Assembly (NCBI GenBank): GCA_031282385.1
Contig: JAITDV010000366.1
Coordinates: forward strand, 1-5,523
Origin: Planctomycetaceae bacterium
GTDB lineage: Bacteria; Planctomycetota; Planctomycetia; Pirellulales; Thermoguttaceae
DNA length: 5,523 nt
Direction of reading: 5' to 3'
Shown here: piece after piece, positions 1 to 5,205 of the stretch
Position numbering within the stretch: position 1 is the first letter of the stretch
Layout of the letters: the number at the start of each line of letters is the position of its first letter
The notes under the pieces: model-generated
What the model was told of the DNA's origin: nothing
Seen by the model: only the letters and a program-made list of their open reading frames with translations
Database searches by the model: none
Made by a program: the position numbers and the translations under genes

Positions 1-90
1 GTTAGGGGTGGTCTCGGAGGAGTTAAAGGCGGTTTTTCGTTGTAGATTTTTTGTTGCGTTGATGTATTTTTAGGTTAGAGAAAAGGTCTA
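1..90. repeat. Right part of a dispersed MITE-like repeat, cut by the window edge
   Basis: This stretch aligns with 1690-1782 along its whole length. The only differences are one substitution (A at 46 against T) and one 3-bp gap after the shared gttaggggtggtctc. It ends in the same terminal sequence, gaaaaggtcta, which in the complete copy is one of two inverted termini. The left half of this copy should lie before base 1. Near identity in non-coding DNA suggests recent spread or ongoing gene conversion. No open reading frame is present in it. Confidence 0.85.
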
Positions 91-147
91 ATTACTTTCA
101 AAACACTCGCGCGGCAGAATCGTTTACTAGACAAATTACGTTCAGAG

Positions 148-975
148 TTAGTTTTTATTCTGTTTAATTTTATTATTTGCGCGTTTATTGTAGATTAGCT
201 CGCAGATTTTGTTTCCGATTGGGTTGTTCAATAACAGTAACACCAACTTGTAACGTAACGATGGAATACAAACAACACGCTTTGTTTTTTTAATTGATTT
301 GATAGAACATCGTACCACGTAATCGGCATTGAGCCATGCGAATCCGGGAGTTTTGTCTTTTTGAAATCCTTTCATTGTTTCTGTACCGTGAAAACCCGTG
401 TGCGTTAAACCTGGGCAAAGAGCTTGTACTCGTACACCATATTTGTTTACATCGCATTGAAGGCACTTTGAGAAAGAAAGTACGTATGATTTTGTTGCCA
501 TGTACTCCGCGCAATTTGTCCCGAATAAATACGCGGCAACAGATGATAAGTTAATCAAAAAACCTTTCTTTCGTTTGCACATTGGAACAAGAGCGGCACG
601 CGATAAACGCATCAAAGAAATAATGTGAACACGAATCATCTCTTCCTCTAAATCAGGATCAACATCAGGAAACATGCCTTCGCGTCCAAAACCTGCATTG
701 TTCACCATGAACTCAAGCGAATCCTCGTCCTCAAGACGTAATTCTAAACGGCGCACCTCATCCGGTTGTGCAAGATCACATACAAAAACTTCCGCCCGAA
801 TTCCATATTGCGATTCATATTCCGACTTGATTGCATCAAGCAAATTACCGCGCCGCGCCACAAGCAATAAATCATAACCGTCAACCGCAAGTTGACGCGC
901 AAACTCTTTGCCCAAACCATCACTCGCGCCGGTTACAACCGCAAGCGGACGCGCCAAACCAATTTCATTAGACAT
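148..975 (-). CDS. SDR family NAD(P)-dependent oxidoreductase (classical, DltE/YqjQ-like)
   Basis: This is a 275-residue cytoplasmic short-chain dehydrogenase, expected to oxidise or reduce a carbonyl/alcohol substrate with NAD(P)H; the substrate cannot be read from the sequence. Counting from the ATG at 975, the Rossmann cofactor motif TGASDGLG is at 15-22, the adenine-contacting Asp at 67 (CDL) and NNAG at 92-95. The catalytic Ser145, Tyr158 and Lys162 have the classical spacing (Ser to Tyr 13, Tyr to Lys 4), followed by the CPG motif near 187. The helix-4 Asn of the catalytic tetrad is replaced by His117 (codon CAC at 625-627). Arg41-Arg42 after beta-strand 2 favour NADP(H). The C-terminal 45 residues are hydrophobic, then Lys/Asn-rich. 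An in-frame TTG at 993 would add six residues, but it overlaps the likely ribosome-binding site, so the ATG is preferred. The gene stands alone between two repeat copies. Confidence 0.9.
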   Translation of the reverse strand: MSNEIGLARPLAVVTGASDGLGKEFARQLAVDGYDLLLVARRGNLLDAIKSEYESQYGIRAEVFVCDLAQPDEVRRLELRLEDEDSLEFMVNNAGFGREGMFPDVDPDLEEEMIRVHIISLMRLSRAALVPMCKRKKGFLINLSSVAAYLFGTNCAEYMATKSYVLSFSKCLQCDVNKYGVRVQALCPGLTHTGFHGTETMKGFQKDKTPGFAWLNADYVVRCSIKSIKKTKRVVCIPSLRYKLVLLLLNNPIGNKICELIYNKRANNKIKQNKN

Positions 976-984
976 AACACAAAA

Positions 985-988
985 CTCC
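985..988 (-). promoter_or_regulatory. Ribosome-binding site deciding the SDR start
   Basis: GGAG on the minus strand lies 9 nt upstream of the ATG at 975. The alternative TTG start at 993 would put this motif inside the coding region, so it argues for the ATG. Confidence 0.65.
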
Positions 989-1053
989 AACAAAAAAATT
1001 TACACACCACAAAAGATCAATACATAATCTTGAAGTAATAACTGTTACCTTTT

Positions 1054-1073
1054 GTACTGTAAATTGCGTGATT
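1054..1073. repeat. Imperfect direct repeat, copy 1
   Basis: The 20-mer gtactgtaaattgcgtgatt matches gtactataaattgcatgact at 1400-1419 at 17 of 20 positions. An ACTGTT block precedes both copies. The two copies bracket the 1212-1380 palindrome. Confidence 0.5.
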
Positions 1074-1211
1074 TAATTTAAAATGTAAAAACTAAACTAA
1101 TCTAATTTCGTAACTAGTCAGCCGTGTGTTTCTTTATCGCCAACAATTCTGTTACCCAAGCCCAATAAATCCGCACGGAACAACATAACTTTCCGAACAT
1201 TTCTAATAGAC

Positions 1212-1380
1212 CAACCCTTATTTATCAAACTGCCATTAGTAGCCAAAATTTCCTTCCAACACGCCCTTATGTTTTGTTTGATATTGTTGTCCTAGTTTCA
1301 CCATCGAAAGAATAAGGGCATAAGGGTGCATTGAGGGGACTCTGCTTGCTACTAAGGGGGAATTGGATAAATAAGGGTTG
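1212..1380. repeat. 169-bp imperfect palindrome, possible second MITE-like element or hairpin RNA
   Basis: The outer 15 bp are a perfect inverted repeat: caacccttatttatc at 1212-1226 against its reverse complement at 1366-1380. The pairing continues inward with small offsets. TTAGTAGC at 1236-1243 pairs with GCTACTAA at 1348-1355, and the inner cccttatg at 1264-1271 pairs with cataaggg at 1319-1326. The arms are about 60 nt with a central loop at 1272-1318. Apart from its palindromic form it does not resemble the element at 1583-1782, and I see no clear target-site duplication. It could be the remains of a non-autonomous transposable element or a transcribed hairpin. Confidence 0.6.
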
Positions 1381-1399
1381 TTTACTTTATATACTGTTC

Positions 1400-1419
1400 G
1401 TACTATAAATTGCATGACT
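1400..1419. repeat. Imperfect direct repeat, copy 2
   Basis: This is the second copy of the 20-mer at 1054-1073, in the same orientation with three mismatches, lying just outside the right arm of the 1212-1380 palindrome. Confidence 0.5.
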
Positions 1420-1582
1420 CAAGAACGTAAAAGCCTGTTTTCCGATAGGTAAGCAGGCGAAGGTGATGGAAATTTAAGGTGTGAACAGTTTATTGTGTTG
1501 TTTTTGGATTGCAGGAATCCCGCGACTTAATAGTTACGATTTATTTATTAAGTAACTCAAAACACTAATTCCACTGAAATAT

Positions 1583-1782
1583 TAGACCTTTTCGCCAACC
1601 TGTAGGAGACCACCCCTGACCCCTCCGAAGGAGGGGAATTATTCCCCGCCTTCGGATGCTTCTTCTTATTATTCCCCTCATTCGGAGGGGTTAGGGGTGG
1701 TCTCTGAGGAGGAGTTAAAGGCGGTTTTTCGTTGTAGTTTTTTTGTTGCGTTGATGTATTTTTAGGTTAGAGAAAAGGTCTA
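1583..1782. mobile_element. Complete 200-bp MITE-like element with terminal inverted repeats and TA ends
   Basis: The left terminus tagaccttttcgccaacct (1583-1601) and the right terminus (1764-1782) are inverted repeats matching at 17 of 19 positions, with the outer 11 bp perfect. Both ends finish in TA, as expected if a TA target was duplicated on insertion. This is a hallmark of IS630/Tc1-mariner-type elements and their MITEs. The interior carries a 34-bp near-perfect inverted repeat (1606-1639 with 1671-1704, two mismatches). No transposase is encoded, so it would depend on one supplied elsewhere. The right half recurs at 1-90. The family name is unknown to me, and the transposon interpretation is inferred from structure alone. 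Confidence 0.7.
1606..1704. repeat. Nested GC-rich palindrome in the core of the MITE-like element
   Basis: The long arms are 1606-1639 and 1671-1704 (32 of 34 paired). Two competing hairpins lie within them. One is cccctcc-gaa-ggagggg at 1620-1636, with 7 bp perfect. The other is 1624-1639 with 1641-1656, with 15 of 16 paired and almost no loop. Similar blocks (a Cs/TTCGG unit next to attcccc) occur three times in alternating orientation, so the core could fold in several ways. In RNA it would form a very stable stem in either direction and might block transcription coming from either side. Confidence 0.75.
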
Positions 1783-1801
1783 TTACCTAACTTCTAATTA
1801 T

Positions 1802-2041
1802 TCATTTTTCTGAAAAATGATTCAGCATTGTTTCTGCGCGATTTGCTTCTGAACAATTTGTCAATATTTTGACAGCTTCTTCAAGTTGGGTGCGGCGTGT
1901 GTCTTTTGAATATTTTACGGCGTCAATTCCGCCTGCACGTGCTACTGCATCGTCATAGCGATCAAACATCGCCGCAACTTCCAACAACGCATACCGTGTG
2001 TCAAGAAAATATGTATCAAGAACTTGTTCTGGAGTTTGCAT
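1802..2041 (-). CDS. Conserved-looking small protein of unknown function (79 aa)
   Basis: I do not recognise a named family. The protein is soluble, with no signal peptide or membrane segment. It begins with a segment likely to be helical (TPEQVLDTYFLDTRYALLEV, residues 3-22), then MFDRYDDAVARAGG (25-38), a charged stretch around 44-51 and a second helical part (52-78). I have a weak recollection of similar short proteins in planctomycetes, unverified here. The start is well supported: TAAGGAG at 2051-2057 has its GGAG 9 nt upstream of the ATG. It lies 72 bp downstream of holB on the same strand and is probably the last gene of that operon. An AT-rich hairpin (1802-1809 with 1813-1820) overlaps the stop codon but lacks a following T-run on the minus strand, so it is not a convincing terminator. 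Confidence 0.8.
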   Translation of the reverse strand: MQTPEQVLDTYFLDTRYALLEVAAMFDRYDDAVARAGGIDAVKYSKDTRRTQLEEAVKILTNCSEANRAETMLNHFSEK

Positions 2042-2113
2042 TAACTTTATCTCCTTATCAATAATTTATTGGCAAAAATAAAGTAGAGGTATCTGTAATT
2101 TTAATTCCGAATT

Positions 2114-3118
2114 TTACAACCTATTGCACCATGCTTCTATGACGTATGGCAAGTTTGCATTCATGTCAACTTGTTCAATTGCTTCGAGAACGGAGTTTAA
2201 TCTTTCAGCGGCAATTTGCATTGATTCGTGTGAGTTTGCCTGTTTTAGTTTTTCTCTGAAATGGTTGATTGCAATATTTAATATCAATTTTAGCCGTCTT
2301 CGTCTTAACGGAGCTTCTTTTCCAACTTCGTCGATGAAGTTATTTAGTTGTGTTGCCAAGTTTACGGAGTCGATAATTCGGCTTGTAAGTTGTTTTTCAA
2401 AGTCTGCCCGTATTTTGTCAATAGCTTCATCGTAAAGTTCTCTTGCTTGATCATAACTTCCGTTGCTTCGCCGTGCCAGATTTAGACCTTGTTCAAGTGT
2501 TGAAACGACGTCATTTTTCAGCAGAATAGCGGCAAGAGCTCGCGGCGGCAACGGCGAAAATCTTATAATACGGCAACGGCTGCGTATAGTTGGTAATTGT
2601 TTTGCGGTTGAAGTTCCGATCAGGATGAGCAACGAATCCGGCGGCGGTTCTTCTAATGTTTTAAGAATTGCGTTTGCGCCTTCTGAATTGAGATAATCTG
2701 CATCGTCGATTACGGCAACTTTACGGTTACCGAGATACGGTGTTCGCGAAATATCAAAACACAATCCCTCCCCGCCGCGATGCTCTTTGCTGCCAATTAA
2801 AAACTCAAGCGGAATAAAAGATTTATCCGCCGGTTTGGCAACATAAAAGAAATCGGGATGAGTTGGAATTGCGTTTACTTGTTCCGATTGCGGATTGAAT
2901 CCGAATTGCAAGCATGATTCACATGTTCCGCACGGTTCAAGTCTGTGTCCGCTTTCGCCCTTGCAAAGTAATCCTTTCGCAAGTGCAAACGCAAATCGTT
3001 TTTTGCCTATACCCGCGGCGCCGATAAACAGAAAACTTCCCGACAATCGACCGCGTAAATGCGCAGAACGAAACCGTTCAAAAATGGCGTCGTGCCCTTG
3101 AATTTCTTGCCAAGTCAT
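2114..3118 (-). CDS. holB: DNA polymerase III subunit delta' (clamp loader)
   Basis: Delta' is the stationary, non-hydrolysing wrench subunit of the clamp-loader complex, which opens the beta sliding clamp and places it on primed DNA at the replication fork. At 334 residues the length equals that of E. coli HolB. Visible in order are a P-loop remnant GAAGIGKK (33-40, with Lys40 where Ser/Thr is normal in active ATPases), the four zinc-module cysteines C52, C63, C66 and C69, and THPDFFYV (86-93). Then come the degenerate Walker B VAVIDDAD (134-141), the conserved NAILKTLEEPP (149-159) and the sensor-1 SRC motif (180-182). The C-terminal helical collar domain runs from about 205 to 334. The four cysteines and LKTLEEPP separate it from generic AAA proteins. 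The DUF3467 stop is 15 nt upstream and in the same frame. No Shine-Dalgarno sequence precedes the ATG, which suggests translational coupling or leaderless-like initiation. Confidence 0.95.
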   Translation of the reverse strand: MTWQEIQGHDAIFERFRSAHLRGRLSGSFLFIGAAGIGKKRFAFALAKGLLCKGESGHRLEPCGTCESCLQFGFNPQSEQVNAIPTHPDFFYVAKPADKSFIPLEFLIGSKEHRGGEGLCFDISRTPYLGNRKVAVIDDADYLNSEGANAILKTLEEPPPDSLLILIGTSTAKQLPTIRSRCRIIRFSPLPPRALAAILLKNDVVSTLEQGLNLARRSNGSYDQARELYDEAIDKIRADFEKQLTSRIIDSVNLATQLNNFIDEVGKEAPLRRRRLKLILNIAINHFREKLKQANSHESMQIAAERLNSVLEAIEQVDMNANLPYVIEAWCNRL

Positions 3119-3133
3119 GATTATTGCAATTGG

Positions 3134-3457
3134 TTAGTATTGGGGTCGGCTTATGACTCTTTTTTGTACGTCAATTTCAATTTCGCCGAATGCGTTTTCG
3201 TGACGTTGAATTGCGGATTGCAGAGTAATCAACATCCGCTTGGCGGAGTAGAAACTTGTAACAATTCGGTTTGACACGGCGATTGTCTGTTGTGGAGGAC
3301 CGAGTGGTTGCGGGTTTAAGCCGAAATCAATAATAATTTCTTCAGGCGTTCCGGTTATTCTGCAATAGTTGACATAATTAGCCTGTACATTGGAATCGTC
3401 AAGCTGTAATTGTTGTCCCGTTAGTTCGGCGGGTCTGTTTGGAGTGTCTCCAGACAT
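3134..3457 (-). CDS. DUF3467 domain-containing protein (107 aa)
   Basis: This is a small soluble protein matching the DUF3467 pattern: ANYVNYCRITGTPEEIIIDFG (residues 26-46), a short proline/glutamine turn (47-58), and an alternating strand-helix part running through VSNRIVTSFYSAKRMLITLQ (61-80) to HENAFGEI (86-93). The family is widespread in bacteria and its biochemical role is unknown, so none is assigned. The first 20 residues are polar and probably disordered. The start is supported by GGAG at 3468-3471, 10 nt upstream of the ATG. It is the first gene of the probable operon with holB and the 79-aa gene, and faces away from the PPIase gene. Recognition is from memory of the family pattern, not a profile search. 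Confidence 0.8.
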   Translation of the reverse strand: MSGDTPNRPAELTGQQLQLDDSNVQANYVNYCRITGTPEEIIIDFGLNPQPLGPPQQTIAVSNRIVTSFYSAKRMLITLQSAIQRHENAFGEIEIDVQKRVISRPQY

Positions 3458-3843
3458 AATTCAAAAACTCCTTTAATTGGATTGTTAATGTAAATTTCGT
3501 AACGCTCCGGCAACCCAAAATCCGTCTTGACCAAAATCATCAAAACAAACCTGCCGGATACCGGATTAAACTGTTCTTATTGAATTTCCGTGCAAACCGC
3601 ACCAAAAAATAAAATACAAACAGTCCAAATCACAGCAACACAGATTTATAACAAAACATCAAATTATGACAATAGGGGAACCTGTTTTCCAATTTTTTGC
3701 GGTGGGGGAGTTGCGAAAATTTTTACTGTCTGTATATTACGAGCTAGTTGTGTTGCAACATGTGTTGGGGTTGATTTTGAGTATTAAATCAGTCGGCATG
3801 TCGCGTCAAATTTCACAAATAACTTTAACTTTACAATCAAAAA
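3458..3843. other. Divergent intergenic region between the DUF3467 operon and the PPIase gene
   Basis: Both flanking genes are transcribed outward, so their promoters should lie here. The DUF3467 ribosome-binding site is at 3468-3471. The plus strand is strongly A/C-rich up to about 3660. No long inverted repeat or recognisable riboswitch was seen. Reading frames present on both strands here lack family resemblance and are not called. Confidence 0.6.
3711..3738 (+). promoter_or_regulatory. Possible sigma-70-like promoter for the PPIase gene
   Basis: TTGCGA (3711-3716) and TATATT (3733-3738) are separated by 16 bp and resemble -35 and -10 elements. They would give a 5' leader of about 150 nt before the ATG at 3895. 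In AT-rich DNA such pairs arise by chance, so this is only a candidate. Confidence 0.3.
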
Positions 3844-3894
3844 ATGAAACTTTCAAAAATTACATTTACAAATGAAATTTCAAATTTCAACAAC

Positions 3895-5205
3895 ATGAAA
3901 ACATTGCTTACTTCTTTAATTTCTGCCTTGTGTTGTTTAACAATTTTTGTAACAACAATTCAAATGACTTTTGCCCAACCGGAACCAGAAGCGAAAAAAA
4001 CCGAAACCAATACGGAAACAAAAGCAGTTGCGCCTGATGCAACTAAAACCGAATCGAAACTCATTATAAATAAATCCGAAGCAACAAATCTTGGAGAAAA
4101 AAATAAAGAGTTTATAAACCAATACGAAAACTATGCAAACATTATCAAAAAACTCACAAAACTAAAAACAGAATACGTCAACGCTAAACCGGAACGCGCA
4201 GTTGCAATCGACAAAGAATACAGCTCCTTGATCGCCGAAGGAATAAAGATAAGCAACTCAATGATCGATGCAGGAATCGCAGCTTACAATGAAGCGCCAA
4301 ATCGAAGTGTGTTTGTTAATAATTTTTTGTTCAGTAAAATGATTTGGGAATTTAATCGGGACAATTATGAAATTACAGTCAAGATTTTCAAATCAATTGT
4401 TGGCAAAGGCATTCCTACCGATGCAAATATTTTGTACACTTACGCGGGTTTGGCGGCTATATTGACTTGTGATTTTGACGAAGCTGCAGCATGGATAAAA
4501 ACAGCTAAAGATAATAAGTCTTTTGACACATACATAAAAAACTTGCAATCTGCGTCTAAAAATAGTTCTCAAGTATCGCGTGAGCAAGCTATGGCAATGA
4601 ATTTTGTTGCGTGGAGTAGTCAGATTGCTGAAATAAAGGCTGATTGGGAGAAAGAAAAAGTAATTCGTGCGGCTGAAGCTGAAGCGAACAAAAATCCTAA
4701 AACACAGTTGCCGCGTGTTGAATTGAAAACGAACAAGGGCAGGATTGTTGTGGAGTTGTTTGAGAATGAGGCGCCGAATTCGGTTGCGAATTTTATTTCG
4801 CTGGTTGAGAAAAAATATTACAACGGTACGAAATTTCATCGCGTTTTACCTTGTTTTATGGCACAAGGCGGCGACAAAGGTTTTGGCGAACCTGGTTATC
4901 AAATTGATGACGAGTGCAGAAAACCGGAAGCAAGAAAACACTTTCGAGGTTCGTTGAGTATGGCAAATGCGGGACCTAATACAAACGGTTCACAATTCTT
5001 TTTGACTTTTGTAAAGACAAATCATCTTGACGGCAAGCATACTGTTTTTGGTCGGGTTGTTGAAGGGATTGAGGTGCTTGCGGATATTCAACGAGTTGAT
5101 CCGTCTGATACCGAGACGCCGGTGGGGACTATTGATGAAATTGTTGAGGCAAAAGTATTGAACAAACGCGATCACGCTTACGAACCGGTTAAAAGGTTAA
5201 GATAA
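3895..5205 (+). CDS. Secreted cyclophilin-type peptidyl-prolyl cis-trans isomerase
   Basis: The 436-residue protein should catalyse cis-trans isomerisation of Xaa-Pro bonds during folding outside the cytoplasm. Residues 1-27 form a signal peptide (Lys2, a hydrophobic core around 4-20, likely cleavage after TFA at 25-27). A Lys/Glu/Thr-rich linker (28-60) follows, then a mostly helical, TPR-like but unassigned region (about 65-255). The cyclophilin domain fills 271-423. It shows FHRV with catalytic Arg316, then Phe321, Met322 and Gln324, the NAGPNTNGSQFF block (358-369), and LDGKHTVFG (378-386). The residue matching human CypA Trp121 is His377, which predicts weak cyclosporin binding. An in-frame ATG at 3844 would add 17 residues ahead of the signal peptide. 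The internal ATG at 3895 is preferred because it places MKT directly before the hydrophobic core. Neither start has a Shine-Dalgarno sequence. Base composition changes mid-gene, from A/C-rich to G/T-rich. Confidence 0.92.
   Translation: MKTLLTSLISALCCLTIFVTTIQMTFAQPEPEAKKTETNTETKAVAPDATKTESKLIINKSEATNLGEKNKEFINQYENYANIIKKLTKLKTEYVNAKPERAVAIDKEYSSLIAEGIKISNSMIDAGIAAYNEAPNRSVFVNNFLFSKMIWEFNRDNYEITVKIFKSIVGKGIPTDANILYTYAGLAAILTCDFDEAAAWIKTAKDNKSFDTYIKNLQSASKNSSQVSREQAMAMNFVAWSSQIAEIKADWEKEKVIRAAEAEANKNPKTQLPRVELKTNKGRIVVELFENEAPNSVANFISLVEKKYYNGTKFHRVLPCFMAQGGDKGFGEPGYQIDDECRKPEARKHFRGSLSMANAGPNTNGSQFFLTFVKTNHLDGKHTVFGRVVEGIEVLADIQRVDPSDTETPVGTIDEIVEAKVLNKRDHAYEPVKRLR

Larger units (their letters stand above)
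976..1582. other. Gene-free stretch upstream of the SDR gene
   Basis: Apart from the SDR ribosome-binding site, I see no plausible coding region, tRNA or rRNA in these 600 bases. The region contains a long imperfect palindrome (1212-1380) bracketed by two diverged direct repeats (1054-1073 and 1400-1419). It must also hold the SDR promoter on the minus strand, but no convincing -35/-10 pair stands out. It could be a decayed gene or a graveyard of small mobile elements; I could not recognise any protein remnant. Confidence 0.6.

Noticed and set aside
96..107. Shared tcaaaacact next to the first repeat (98-107) and to the left of the second (1557-1566)
   Set aside because: The two sit on opposite sides of their respective element copies, so they cannot be one target duplication, and a 10-bp match in AT-rich DNA can be chance.
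976..993. TTG at 993 as the SDR start
   Set aside because: It would put the GGAG ribosome-binding site inside the coding region; the ATG at 975 has correct spacing and gives a normal SDR N-terminus.
1583..1782. CRISPR-like or tandem repeat array
   Set aside because: The repeated blocks are inverted and nested, not evenly spaced direct repeats, and no cas gene is present.
1802..1820. 8-bp AT-rich hairpin at the stop of the 79-aa gene as a terminator
   Set aside because: The stem is nearly all A/T, and no T-run follows it on the transcribed minus strand.
3590..3875. Two overlapping plus-strand frames upstream of the PPIase gene (65 and 69 codons)
   Set aside because: They lack ribosome-binding sites and family resemblance, and one overlaps the PPIase start region. 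They are best explained as chance frames in the intergenic region.
4393..4839. 148-codon minus-strand frame inside the PPIase gene
   Set aside because: It lies antisense to a well-supported cyclophilin gene, and its Phe/Arg/Asn-rich composition is that of an antisense shadow.
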